Source: JAHBNG01 sp039028975 (GTDB lineage Bacteria; Chloroflexota; Anaerolineae; Caldilineales; Caldilineaceae). From it: a stretch of 64,000 nucleotides of DNA. Positions 16,436 to 24,868 of the stretch are shown piece after piece (positions within the stretch are counted from its first letter, which is position 1; every line of letters starts with the position of its first letter). A model generated the notes under the pieces. That model made no database searches. It was not told where the DNA came from and saw only the letters and a program-made list of their open reading frames with translations. The position numbers were made by a program, and so were the translations under genes. The stretch is taken from the NCBI GenBank assembly GCA_039028975.1, contig JBCCHB010000048.1, positions 1-64,000 on the forward strand, given 5' to 3'.

Positions 16436-16741
16436 ATGACAAATCCGGTTGTAACATTAGAGACGGCGATCCCACTAGACGTTTATGCAACGCTAAAGGC
16501 TCAAGGTGTTCACCGCGTACACTTGATAGAAGAGGCCAAGCGGTTACTTGCACTTCGATACTTTCGTGAACATGTCTTGTCGATGGGGCAAGCAGCACGG
16601 CTCTCGGGTATGGATTATTGGTCGTTTACCGAATTTATTTCGGCAAATGGTGTACCCGTTGTCGATCTTGATGATGAAGAGCTAGCGGAGGAGTTTGATA
16701 CGGTGAATCGACTTGCAGCAAGATTACAGGAAAAGCATTAA
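16436..16741 (+). CDS. UPF0175 family antitoxin
   Basis: A 101-residue protein of the UPF0175 family. It has an N-terminal ribbon-helix-like part (TLETAIPLDVYATLKAQGV), then KRLLALRYFREHVLSMGQAARLSGMDYWSFTEFISANGVPVVDLD, the pattern in which a helix-turn-helix (LSMGQAARLSGM) precedes a segment that binds the toxin. Members are antitoxins paired with PIN-like DUF3368 proteins, as here: the toxin gene ATG overlaps this gene's stop (TAATG at 16739-16743). AAGGAA precedes the start. It probably autoregulates the pair through its DNA-binding part. Confidence 0.88.
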   Translation: MTNPVVTLETAIPLDVYATLKAQGVHRVHLIEEAKRLLALRYFREHVLSMGQAARLSGMDYWSFTEFISANGVPVVDLDDEELAEEFDTVNRLAARLQEKH

Positions 16742-17238
16742 TGGGAATGCTATCCGTCGTTGTCTCTGACGCTACACCGCTGATCGCATTGGCACAAATT
16801 GAGCTGCTACACTTTTTGTCGGATTTATTCGCTAAGGTTTACGTACCTCGAGCTGTATACGAAGAAATTACGTTTCACGGAACGGATCGCCCTGGGGCGA
16901 GGATAATAGGACAGGCGGAATGGATCGTTGTGGAAGAAGTGGCAGAGCGGTCCAGGGTTGAGTACCTTTTAACTCAGATGGATATTGGCGAAGCCGAAGC
17001 AATTGTCCTTGCCGAAGAAATTCAGGCTGAGTTAGTGCTATTAGACGAACGGAAAGGTAGGGCAGTTGCACAACGCCTTGGTTTAGTGATCATCGGAACG
17101 GCTGGTCTACTGTTATTGCTCAAAGAGCAAGGCAAGATTGCTCAGATACGACCTTTCTTAGATAAGTTACGTATGCTCAACTTTAGATTGAGTGACAATG
17201 TTTATCATCAGGTAATATCCCAGGCAGGTGAAGAGTAA
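16741..17238 (+). CDS. DUF3368 PIN-like toxin
   Basis: A 165-residue PIN-superfamily protein of the DUF3368 class, partner of the UPF0175 gene that it overlaps by one base. The expected acidic residues are visible: Asp in SDATPLIALAQI near the N-terminus, Glu in MDIGEAEAIVLAEE, and Asp in LVLLDERKGRAVA. PIN toxins are metal-dependent RNases; the RNA target is unknown. GLVIIGTAGLLLLLKEQG is the usual DUF3368 continuation. Together they form a complete type II toxin-antitoxin module. Confidence 0.88.
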   Translation: MGMLSVVVSDATPLIALAQIELLHFLSDLFAKVYVPRAVYEEITFHGTDRPGARIIGQAEWIVVEEVAERSRVEYLLTQMDIGEAEAIVLAEEIQAELVLLDERKGRAVAQRLGLVIIGTAGLLLLLKEQGKIAQIRPFLDKLRMLNFRLSDNVYHQVISQAGEE

Positions 17239-17285
17239 ATACGACAATGAATGGTTCTTCAGTGGGTCGGCTGGATATTCCGGTT

Positions 17286-17317
17286 TATACTCAGATCCGT
17301 TTCGATGCAACCGCAAT
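17286..17317 (-). repeat. Deleted remnant of HR1 repeat
   Basis: TATACTCAGATCCGTTTCG is followed directly by AACCGCAAT, that is, one HR1 end joined to the other end with the hairpin core missing. It looks like an internal-deletion derivative. Confidence 0.45.
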
Positions 17318-17344
17318 GGGTAAGACAAACTGAAAGTTATATAA

Positions 17345-18196
17345 ATGTATCAAGCTGGTTTAGAAGCATATATAGCAAAAGTAGAGGAAAGCCGTAAGCA
17401 ACGAGATGCAGAATTGACTGTTGATCTGGGCTGGCTAACACTTGTTGGCCTCTTCTGGCTCCAGGAGGGGGAGAACCGCTTTGGCACTGCAACAGACAAT
17501 GATCTAATCCTATCAGGAAGTCATGCACCACCATATGGAGGCATATTGCATTTAGATAGCCTTCAGGCAGATGGCAAGGCCGTTACGCTTCGGGTCGAGC
17601 CGGGGGTCACCATGTCGGTCATGGATGAGCCGATTACCGAAAGGGTGTTGCAATCAGACGCATCCGGTGCGCCAGATTTTGTCACATTCGGTAGCCTTAC
17701 CCTGATTGTGATTCAACGAGGTAACCGCGTGGGGATTCGCATCTTTGATACCAATAGTCCAAGGAGAGATGCGTTTGGTGGCCTCTCATGGTTTCCAATT
17801 GAAGAAAGTTATCGGATTCCTGGGCGCTTTGAACCACATGATCCACCCAAGCCGATTCAAATTACCAATGTTCTAGGTGATATCCATGAAGCATATAGTC
17901 CTGGACGGGTGATCTTTGAGCTGAATGGCCAGAAGCACCAGCTAGACGCCGAAGATCGCGGTACGTCTCTTTTTTTCAATTTTCGTGATGGAACAAATCA
18001 GTATGAGACATATCCAGCGGGTCGCTTTCTATACGCTGATTTGCCAGAGGATGGCTATGTAACCCTTGATTTCAATCAGGCCACTAACCCATACTGCGCC
18101 TACACAGCATACGCAACCTGCCCACTGCCCCCGCCAGCCAATCACCTGTCAGTGCGAATCGAGGCAGGTGAGAAGCGGTTTAATGAAACCCTGTAG
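17345..18196 (+). CDS. DUF1684 domain-containing protein
   Basis: A 283-residue protein of the DUF1684 family. The family signature is clear: WLTLVGLFWLQEGENRFG near the start and the C-terminal FNQATNPYCAYTAYATCPLPPPANHL, with conserved cysteines and NPPCAFT-like box. Members are widespread in bacteria and haloarchaea, with no established enzyme activity known to me. There is no signal peptide, so it is probably cytoplasmic. It has no obvious operon partner; the toxin-antitoxin pair lies upstream and a terminator lies 200 bp downstream. The ribosome-binding site is weak. Confidence 0.83.
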   Translation: MYQAGLEAYIAKVEESRKQRDAELTVDLGWLTLVGLFWLQEGENRFGTATDNDLILSGSHAPPYGGILHLDSLQADGKAVTLRVEPGVTMSVMDEPITERVLQSDASGAPDFVTFGSLTLIVIQRGNRVGIRIFDTNSPRRDAFGGLSWFPIEESYRIPGRFEPHDPPKPIQITNVLGDIHEAYSPGRVIFELNGQKHQLDAEDRGTSLFFNFRDGTNQYETYPAGRFLYADLPEDGYVTLDFNQATNPYCAYTAYATCPLPPPANHLSVRIEAGEKRFNETL

Positions 18197-18381
18197 CAGA
18201 AGCGTATTGGAAGAACCTAGTTGAGAACGCTTACCTTTAGTTACCGTAAGGTTGCTGTCTCCTACCTGTCACACACAGATTGCCACGGCCCATGCTATAC
18301 TCTGCTCATGGAACGGACAAACGCAAGATGAATTAACGGACTGTGTTTTGTCAGGGCATACATAAGATGACGACGGATGCG

Positions 18382-18408
18382 AAAAGCGATGGGGACCCCA
18401 TCGCTTTT
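18382..18408. terminator. Bidirectional terminator-like palindrome
   Basis: AAAAGCGATGGGG and CCCCATCGCTTTT form a 13-bp palindrome around a single A, with T-rich sequence on both sides (TTTTCTGTTTTG on +). It lies between the convergent DUF1684 and mevalonate kinase genes and can serve both strands. Confidence 0.7.
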
Positions 18409-18436
18409 CTGTTTTGCGGGTTTGTACAGATGGTCA

Positions 18437-19417
18437 TCAGATGCAAGTAGAAATCACCCGCTTTGCTCCGGCCTTCAAGAGGGCCTCTTTAACCCGTTCT
18501 TCCGCAGTTGGCTCTACCAACGCGATCATGTTTCCGCCTCTACCACCACCGCTTAGTTTTGCCCCTAATGCACCAGCCTCCCGCGCTGTACGGATGAGTT
18601 GCTCTAATTTAGGATGGCTGACCTGAAGTTCTTCTAGTAACAGCTGATTCTGGTTGAAGAGACCTCCAAGTTGCTCAACATTTCCAACCTGAATTGCCTG
18701 TCGTACTTTCGCAACAATCTCACCAATCTGATCAAAGAGATGTTCATAATGGGCCGGATCCCGCTGCCATGCAAGGCGAACATCACCCACCGATTCCTTA
18801 GTCGGTGCCGCAACACCGCTATCGCCAATGAGAATGGACAGAGAAGCCTTTGATTGGAAAGGAATGGGTTGATTCCCTTTGATATACCAGACTGGCTTAC
18901 CATAGGCAACGACCGTATTGTCTATCCCGCTAGGTGTACCGTGGTGCAACTTTTCGCTCTCATAGATCAGAGCGCTCAGGGTCGCGTCATCGATTGTTTG
19001 TCCAGCCTGGAGAAAAATGGCTCGAATTAGCGCTGCGCTAACGGCAGCCCCGCTCCCCAAGCCGCTAGCAATGGGAATCGTACTATGGATATCAATGCGC
19101 CATGACGGTAAAGCATATGCTAAATCCAACTCTGTGAGCGCCAGTCGAGCTGCTAAGGCCAATGGATTGTCTTCAGAGTTACCACTCTTGTCAGCCTTGC
19201 CACCATCGCTGATATTAATTACTTGCTGAATATCGTGGGCGTGCATTGTAAACGAAGCAGATGACTGCACCGAAATCACAGCAGTTGCCACCGCGTCCCA
19301 AACCGGAACCGCAACCGCAGGCCGCCCATAGACAACCGCATGTTCACCGGCCAAAATAATCTTGCCCGGCGCAGTACCTACCTTCCCATTTTCTGGCAAA
19401 CTTTCCATCCGCTTCAT
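18437..19417 (-). CDS. mvk: Mevalonate kinase
   Basis: A 326-residue GHMP kinase. The N-terminus has GKVGTAPGKIILAGEHAVVYGRPAVA, the mevalonate kinase opening; the ATP-binding GHMP motif is PIASGLGSGAAVSAALI at about residues 110-126; the third motif is GAKLSGGGRGGNMIAL. It phosphorylates mevalonate to 5-phosphomevalonate for isoprenoid synthesis. Most bacteria use the MEP route, so this indicates a mevalonate pathway, as reported in some Chloroflexota, although no other pathway gene is in the window. The start ATG 19417 is preceded by a modest ribosome-binding site. Upstream lies a family-3 repeat. Confidence 0.92.
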   Translation of the reverse strand: MKRMESLPENGKVGTAPGKIILAGEHAVVYGRPAVAVPVWDAVATAVISVQSSASFTMHAHDIQQVINISDGGKADKSGNSEDNPLALAARLALTELDLAYALPSWRIDIHSTIPIASGLGSGAAVSAALIRAIFLQAGQTIDDATLSALIYESEKLHHGTPSGIDNTVVAYGKPVWYIKGNQPIPFQSKASLSILIGDSGVAAPTKESVGDVRLAWQRDPAHYEHLFDQIGEIVAKVRQAIQVGNVEQLGGLFNQNQLLLEELQVSHPKLEQLIRTAREAGALGAKLSGGGRGGNMIALVEPTAEERVKEALLKAGAKRVISTCI

Positions 19418-19436
19418 CCATTCTCTAAGGAACGAA

Positions 19437-19530
19437 AATTTAATAAAACCAAACGAAAGATCTCTCGGGCACTCGAGATGACAGGAGCGAAGTTTCGGGT
19501 TTTATTTGATCTTGATTTGATCTTGATTCC
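19437..19530 (+). repeat. Dispersed repeat family 3, copy 1
   Basis: An approximately 90-bp element of the form AATTTAATAAAACC ... GAAAGATCTCTCGGGCACTC ... GTTTTATTTGATCTTGATTCC, with short terminal inverted repeats (AATAAAAC/GTTTTATT) and an imperfect core palindrome ATCTC...GAGAT. The other copies are 35709-35789 (inverted) and 57795-57877. This copy has a tandem duplication of the TTGATCTTGATT word. Confidence 0.8.
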
Positions 19531-19580
19531 TAATCCGCTATCAATCCCCTTAATTCGTTCCTCTGGCCCGCTGGCAACTT

Positions 19581-20312
19581 TCACACTGCCAACCCACTCA
19601 TCAGCTGAACCGGCACATCAGATATAATGATCTGTACGCCTAACCCTGCCAATCTACGCGCTTCCTCAGTATCATTGACGGTCCATGTGTTAACCGCAAG
19701 ATTCCGTTCGTGTGCGAAGTTGATCAATTGTGTTTCAACCAAACGCGAATGGGGATGTAAAGCTTGCGGATCGATAATGGGGCCAAGCCAGGCATTAGAT
19801 AGATAGTCAGGCAACGGCTCACGATAGATAAGACCAATGGATATCTGCTTATCAAGCCAACGCGTCTTGATTAAGGTCATTGGGTTAAAGCTGGAGATGA
19901 GCACTTCATCATAGAGATTCCGTTCCTGGATGAGTGCCAACACCGATTCGACCTCTGGGCCACCGCTCCTGTCTTGGCTTTTGATCTCTATGTTCACGTG
20001 GCATTGCCCCTGCAGGCGATCCAAAATTTGAGGCAACGTTGGCACACCAACCCCGGCAAATTCGACACCAAAGTGGCTACCTGCGTCGAGTTGCGCCAGT
20101 TCAGAAGCCGTAAAGTCAGAAACCAAGCCGCTACCAGAGGTCGTTTTATCGAGTGTGAAGTCGTGTATTACCATAAGCTGATTGTCTTTACTGCACTGGA
20201 CATCCAACTCTACGCCATCAACACCCATCTCTAACGCTTTTTCAAAAGCGGGTAACGTATTTTCTGGTGCAGCGCTCTTGGCGCCACGATGAGCAAATAT
20301 TTTAGGGATCAT
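19581..20312 (-). CDS. Glycerophosphodiester phosphodiesterase
   Basis: A 243-residue TIM-barrel enzyme that cleaves glycerophosphodiesters to glycerol-3-phosphate and an alcohol. The N-terminus IFAHRGAKSAAPENTLPAF and then GVDGVELDVQ contain the catalytic His-Arg and metal-binding Glu/Asp; NIEIK and VNTWTVND are the other family signatures. No signal peptide is seen, so it is cytoplasmic (UgpQ-like). I start at ATG 20312 because the family begins right before the IFAHRG strand. It is in a minus-strand series but spaced from its neighbours, so it is probably independently transcribed. Confidence 0.9.
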   Translation of the reverse strand: MIPKIFAHRGAKSAAPENTLPAFEKALEMGVDGVELDVQCSKDNQLMVIHDFTLDKTTSGSGLVSDFTASELAQLDAGSHFGVEFAGVGVPTLPQILDRLQGQCHVNIEIKSQDRSGGPEVESVLALIQERNLYDEVLISSFNPMTLIKTRWLDKQISIGLIYREPLPDYLSNAWLGPIIDPQALHPHSRLVETQLINFAHERNLAVNTWTVNDTEEARRLAGLGVQIIISDVPVQLMSGLAV

Positions 20313-20446
20313 ATAGAGCTTTTCTTGTTGTATAGGAGAGTATAAAAATCGGCCCTGAAAGATGGCCAAATTCTGACTGCTCACGCAGTAGTCGCTCCGA
20401 CATAGCTGACGGATGATTAGCTGAAAGCTTGTTTATGGGAAAGGAC

Positions 20447-21658
20447 TTATTGAATGAATTGTACGACCTTGTCTATCACGATTTGGGCAACTTCACTTTT
20501 GGTCATCAGCGGCAGCTCGACTTCGCTCTCATCACGCTCAAGAAGAAAAACTCGATTGGTGTCGACGCCGAAACCTGCATCGGCAGCGCTAACGTCATTG
20601 GCAACGATCATGTCTAAGTTTTTACGCTGGAGTTTGCCTGCAGCGTTCTCTCGTAGATTTTGGGTTTCAGCTGCAAAACCAATGACCACTCGTGGTCGAT
20701 CTGCCTGCCGACGCTGGTTCGCCACCTGGATCAGAATATCTGGATTACGTACCAAGTCGATACGTAGATCGTCATCACTCTTCTTGATCTTCTGCTCTGC
20801 GATTTGGGCAGGACGGTAATCAGCTACTGCCGCGGCCATCAGCAAGACATCCGCTTTCGTTGTCGCGTATAAGACCGCTTCAGCCATCTCTTGCGTACTA
20901 TTGATTGAGACGACATTGGCTCCTACCGGAGTAGGAAGGGATGAGGTGGTGATAAGGGTTACTTCTGCACCCGCATCCAGGGCCGCTTGAGCCAATGCGT
21001 ACCCCTGCTTTCCTGATGAATGGTTGGTCAAAAAACGCACCGGGTCCAAGGCCTCTCGGGTGCCTCCCGCTGTGATGACTACCTGAATCCCTTGGAGGGG
21101 GCCACTACGCGAGAGGTGATAACGAATTGCCCCCAAGATGGCGGCTGGCTCACTCATTCGTCCCATGGCGACCAACCCAGAGGCTAGATGCCCTTCTTCT
21201 GGACCAACAATCTTTGCACCTCGCTCCTCAAGTACGGTGAGGTTGGCCTGGGTGGCTGGGTGAGAATACATGCCACCATCCATGGCTGGGGCCAATAGAA
21301 GTGGACACGTAGCCGCCAATGCTGTTACAGAGAGTAGATTGTCTGATTGGCCATGGGCAAGTTTGGCCAGAGAATTAGCCGTGGCAGGTACAATCGCTAG
21401 TAAGTCCGCATCGTGAGCCAATCCGACATGGAGCACGTGAGCCTCACTGCCCCACAGATCATCGTCCGTATAGGCACGCCTTCCAGTAACTGATTGAAAG
21501 GTAAGAGGGGTCAGAAATTGACGAGCACCTTCGGTCAAAATAACGTCCACGGCTGCCCCCGCTTGACTCAACTTGCTGGCCAGGTCAGCTACTTTATAAC
21601 AAGCAATGCTGCCTGTAATGCCCAAGACAATGCGTTTACCCTGAATGGGATTGCTCAT
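20447..21658 (-). CDS. coaBC: Bifunctional phosphopantothenoylcysteine decarboxylase/phosphopantothenate-cysteine ligase
   Basis: A 403-residue bifunctional coenzyme A biosynthesis enzyme. The N-terminal CoaC flavoprotein domain (residues 1 to about 180) shows VLGITGSIACYKVADL, the active-site His region AHVLHVGLA and the substrate clamp PAMDGGMY. The C-terminal CoaB ligase domain shows VVITAGGTREALDPVRFLTN and HSSGKQGYALAQAAL, and a KxKK-type segment (QKIKKSDDDL). It condenses phosphopantothenate with cysteine and decarboxylates the product. The start is at ATG 21658, since an 18-residue upstream extension does not match the family. Next upstream in the same direction is coaX, giving two CoA-pathway genes side by side. 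Confidence 0.93.
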   Translation of the reverse strand: MSNPIQGKRIVLGITGSIACYKVADLASKLSQAGAAVDVILTEGARQFLTPLTFQSVTGRRAYTDDDLWGSEAHVLHVGLAHDADLLAIVPATANSLAKLAHGQSDNLLSVTALAATCPLLLAPAMDGGMYSHPATQANLTVLEERGAKIVGPEEGHLASGLVAMGRMSEPAAILGAIRYHLSRSGPLQGIQVVITAGGTREALDPVRFLTNHSSGKQGYALAQAALDAGAEVTLITTSSLPTPVGANVVSINSTQEMAEAVLYATTKADVLLMAAAVADYRPAQIAEQKIKKSDDDLRIDLVRNPDILIQVANQRRQADRPRVVIGFAAETQNLRENAAGKLQRKNLDMIVANDVSAADAGFGVDTNRVFLLERDESEVELPLMTKSEVAQIVIDKVVQFIQ

Positions 21659-21753
21659 ATTCTGCCCAATTCTTAGTTGATCACAGTAGAATAGGCACGC
21701 CTCGAACCGCACATAGGCGTACTTATTGAACGATTATGATCTCCTGATTCTGT

Positions 21754-22521
21754 TTATTCTGTCATCTCTTCATAGATCATCCGCAAACCATCTAATGTAA
21801 GCCACGGATCAATATAATCGATGATATCAGTCTCGTCTGCAATGATAGGTGCCAATCCGCCAGTACCCACAACTTTAGCCTCTTGTCCCAATTCGGCCTG
21901 AAAGCGGGTGACCATGCCCTCCACCATACTGACGTAACCAAAGAGTAAGCCTGACTGCATCGCGTGGATGGTGTTGCGTCCAATGGCCGAGGGCGGACGG
22001 GCAATATCCACTTTGGGTAGCTGGGCAGCCCGCTGGTAGAGCGCATCTGCCGAAATATTGATGCCCGGCACAATGGCCCCACCCAAGTATTCAGCCTCTG
22101 CTGTAACGGCCTCAAATGTGGTAGCGGTGCCAAAATCAACAATACAAAGGGGGCCTCCATATCGCCGAAATGCAGCCACAGCATCGACAATCCGATCCGC
22201 CCCTACTGCTTCCGGCTTATCGTAAAGAATTTTCAGCTCGGTCTGCATCGTCGCGCTAACCACCAGTGGCTCTACTTGGAGATAGATGCGGCTGACCTGG
22301 CTCCACTTGGATGTCAGCGGCGGCACCCCAGAGGCAATAGCCACACCACTAATCTGATCTGTAGCAATCTGCACGTGTTGAAAAAGGGCCAGCAGTTGCA
22401 TGGCATATTCATCTGGCATTCGATCATGATCGGTCGTTAAACGCCAGTGGGGGCCGAGTTCATCTCCAGTATAAAGACCGAGCATGGTGTTGGTATTTCC
22501 AATGTCAATCGTCAGTAGCAT
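21754..22521 (-). CDS. coaX: Type III pantothenate kinase
   Basis: A 255-residue ASKHA-fold kinase that phosphorylates pantothenate, the first step of CoA synthesis. Motifs are MLLTIDIGNTNT (phosphate 1), CIVDFGTATTFEAV (phosphate 2) and YLGGAIVPGINISADALY. The start at ATG 22521 is set by AAGGAG eight bases upstream; a longer reading to 22542 lacks such a site. It lies 95 bp upstream of coaBC in the same direction, and the two probably share transcription. Confidence 0.93.
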   Translation of the reverse strand: MLLTIDIGNTNTMLGLYTGDELGPHWRLTTDHDRMPDEYAMQLLALFQHVQIATDQISGVAIASGVPPLTSKWSQVSRIYLQVEPLVVSATMQTELKILYDKPEAVGADRIVDAVAAFRRYGGPLCIVDFGTATTFEAVTAEAEYLGGAIVPGINISADALYQRAAQLPKVDIARPPSAIGRNTIHAMQSGLLFGYVSMVEGMVTRFQAELGQEAKVVGTGGLAPIIADETDIIDYIDPWLTLDGLRMIYEEMTE

Positions 22522-22578
22522 ATCCAGCTCCTTGGAATCCATATTGGGTATTCGTATTACACTTGGGAATCTATACGT

Positions 22579-23046
22579 TCAATCCATCGAGTCCCCTAAA
22601 TCCTTTGCAATTAAAGGAGCTAAGACATTGGGGCCTCTTCGGCGTACAGCGCGTCCGTGCTTAAGCCCTACATATCCCAAGCGTACATCACGTTGACTCC
22701 ACGTAAATCGATAGCGTAAAAAGCCAAGAAACTCCCACGCCCACAGTACAGGTACTCCGAGGAGGTAAGGAAGCCAAAATCCAACGAAGACAAATGCCAT
22801 GTAGTGGCGAGCTGGATTGTCATCGTCTACTAATTCAGACCGAAAGCCATAGGTTCCGACCTGCCGAGGGGGCGCGCTATTGATCTGCTTTAAAAAACGG
22901 ATCGGGCGTACAAGATCTCTTAACCGAATATAAGAGTACTGTTCGCTCAGCTCAAGGACAAAGCAAATTGCCCCGCGTCTATCTTCACCGCAGGATTCGG
23001 CACACCGGGCAACATCTTCGACGAATGCACTGATACCATCCTTCAA
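22579..23046 (-). CDS. Hypothetical protein with one hydrophobic helix
   Basis: About 155 residues with no family I recognise. Visible features are a moderately charged N-terminal half with three cysteines (Cys15, Cys19 and Cys28 region), a hydrophobic stretch MAFVFVGFWLPYLLGVPVLW that could span the membrane, and a basic C-terminal tail (KHGRAVRRRG). The segment DDNPARHYMAFVFVGFWLP looks conserved-protein-like. The start used is TTG 23046 with GAAAGG eleven bases upstream; the frame is open a little further back toward the sugar dehydrogenase gene. It lies between coaX and the sugar dehydrogenase on the same strand. Confidence 0.5.
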   Translation of the reverse strand: MKDGISAFVEDVARCAESCGEDRRGAICFVLELSEQYSYIRLRDLVRPIRFLKQINSAPPRQVGTYGFRSELVDDDNPARHYMAFVFVGFWLPYLLGVPVLWAWEFLGFLRYRFTWSQRDVRLGYVGLKHGRAVRRRGPNVLAPLIAKDLGDSMD

Positions 23047-23077
23047 CTTATCAACCTTTCGACCATCAATACCGCAC

Positions 23078-24364
23078 TTAATTTGCTACAATACGATAGA
23101 CTGTACCGCCAAATGTAGTTAGGTAAAGCTCCCCCTGTTCATCTTCGCCAAACGAGCTGACACGTTCATTCGCTTTAAGAATTTCCACAGTGTCCCACGT
23201 ACCCGACGGGCTACCGACCACTGCCCAGATGACACCACTACAATAGTCAGCATATAAATAGATGCCATTTAATGCAGGATAGCTTTCCCCTCGATAAACA
23301 TATCCTCCTGTAACCGAACAATGGCCGCTATGATCATATTCACTCACTGGAAGGACCAATCCCTCTGATGAGCACGTATCACTTTGAAAACAGAAGCCTG
23401 CTTCCATAATGGGCCAACCAAAATTTAATCCTTGAACAGCCCCAGATGCGAGTTGATCGGCACCGACAAAGTTCACCTCTTCATACTGATTTTGGCCTAC
23501 ATCTGCAATCCACAGATCACCCGTAACTCGGTCGAAGCTATAGCGCCAAGGATTACGCAGTCCGACAGAGATCACCTCGTCCAACACGTCAACTGTCTCG
23601 CCCGTAGTCGTCGTCCAATCATCTGTTATAAAAGGATTATCAGCGGGAACCAGATATGGTTGGAGCGGATCAGAGGTTACATCCAAGCGGAGCATTTTAC
23701 CAAGCAAGCTGTTGGGGTTTTGGCCATTTTTAAAGCGGTCATTCGATGCGCCTCCATCCCCCGTACCAATATATAAATAGCCGTCAGGGCCAAAAGCCAA
23801 CATGCCACCATTGTGATTCTGGGCTGGTTGGGCAATTTGAAGAATGGTGAACTGGCTAGAGGCATCCGCCTGATTTGAGTTGGTATCCGAAACCTGGAAG
23901 CGAGAAATCATCGTTGCGCCACTTGCGTCCGTATAATTAACAAAGAAGTGACCCGTCATCCCAAAATTTGGTGGGAAAGCCAATCCCAGCAATCCCTGTT
24001 CATTGCTTCGATCGTTGACTTCCTCTCGAATATCCAAAAACGGCTCAGCCACTAGCGCATCATCCTGCCAAATCCAAATGATGCCAGCTTGCTCGACAAT
24101 AAAGAGGCGGTTGCTTGCATCCGCTGCGTGAGTAAGCCAAAGCGGTCTATTTAGATCGCCTACAAGCGGTTCTAAAGCGATTTCAACAGAGGAGGGGGCA
24201 GGCTCTTCCTGGACATTGGGCTCGGCTTCCGTTTGACCAATTCCGCCGACAGGTCGCCTAAGTGTGGGTTCCGTACATGCCCCAAAGACCAAAATCGTCA
24301 GACCAATCATCAACCAAAGCAACCAAGACCGGCATCTCATTTTTTGCTCAACCTTAGACATCAT
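23078..24364 (-). CDS. PQQ-dependent aldose sugar dehydrogenase lipoprotein
   Basis: A 428-residue soluble-glucose-dehydrogenase-type six-bladed propeller (GSDH/YliI-Asd family). The signal peptide ends in the lipobox VFGAC (Cys30), so it is a surface lipoprotein. Family motifs include LTHAADASNRLFIVEQAG, the active-site His of AQNHNGGMLAFGPDGYLYI, GTGDGGASND, and GLRNPWRYSFD. It oxidises aldose sugars outside the cell using PQQ and calcium, passing electrons to the respiratory chain. ATG 24364 has GAGG eleven bases upstream. No PQQ biosynthesis genes are in the window. Confidence 0.9.
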   Translation of the reverse strand: MMSKVEQKMRCRSWLLWLMIGLTILVFGACTEPTLRRPVGGIGQTEAEPNVQEEPAPSSVEIALEPLVGDLNRPLWLTHAADASNRLFIVEQAGIIWIWQDDALVAEPFLDIREEVNDRSNEQGLLGLAFPPNFGMTGHFFVNYTDASGATMISRFQVSDTNSNQADASSQFTILQIAQPAQNHNGGMLAFGPDGYLYIGTGDGGASNDRFKNGQNPNSLLGKMLRLDVTSDPLQPYLVPADNPFITDDWTTTTGETVDVLDEVISVGLRNPWRYSFDRVTGDLWIADVGQNQYEEVNFVGADQLASGAVQGLNFGWPIMEAGFCFQSDTCSSEGLVLPVSEYDHSGHCSVTGGYVYRGESYPALNGIYLYADYCSGVIWAVVGSPSGTWDTVEILKANERVSSFGEDEQGELYLTTFGGTVYRIVAN

Positions 24365-24868
24365 CAAAGCTATCCTCAATTTGGGTTGGGCCTGAAATTA
24401 TAGGGATGAAGAGAGTAGAAAGATCAAAATCTGAGAGAGCTTATAATCTTTGTTCGATTTTCATTCCCTGTGGTGTAGCCCGTTATCTATCTATTTAACC
24501 ACTGGCAAAATGCCATCAGTAGATCATAATCCGTGGAGCGCAGCATAAGTTATTGTATCATGGTCACTCAGAATTATAAGTAATCTATACTCAGCTCCAA
24601 TATTGCTGCGCGTTCTTGTGGAGTCAATGTGTTGAGGCGATGAATCGGTAAAGGGTATCGGGTGCATTTTTTATGAATTTGCACATCGTAAAAAGATATG
24701 GTCTAATTTAGAAGTACGAAATATTATGCTCAGCTTCGTTTAAAAACCGTTGCTTGGTTTCCCAGTACAGCAATAGAAACGACGGTTTTCAAAACGACCG
24801 CAATATAAACCCCAACTGCTGTACAACGTCTAAATAGCAAATCTGAATACCAAGGAGAAAATTGCATC
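24365..24868. other. Intergenic region between sugar dehydrogenase and ABC importer 2
   Basis: A 500-bp divergent promoter region without a gene. It holds a solo HR1 end-like piece (CTATACTCAGCTCC at 24585-24598) and a full HR1 copy (24725-24807). Promoters for the dehydrogenase (-) and the importer (+) must lie here; I cannot place boxes with confidence. Confidence 0.5.
24725..24807 (-). repeat. HR1 nested-hairpin repeat, copy G
   Basis: Ends TATGCTCAGCTTCG and CGACCGCAATATA, outer arms TTTAAAAAC/GTTTTCAAAA, inner arms CGTTGCTT/AAACGACG with two wobble-type differences. It is the most diverged of the seven full copies. It lies 62 bp before the binding-protein gene of importer 2. Confidence 0.78.

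Noticed and set aside
18230..18412. Possible small RNA ending at the palindrome at 18382-18408
   Set aside because: A TATACT box is present but no -35 at proper spacing; the palindrome is explained as a terminator for the convergent genes.
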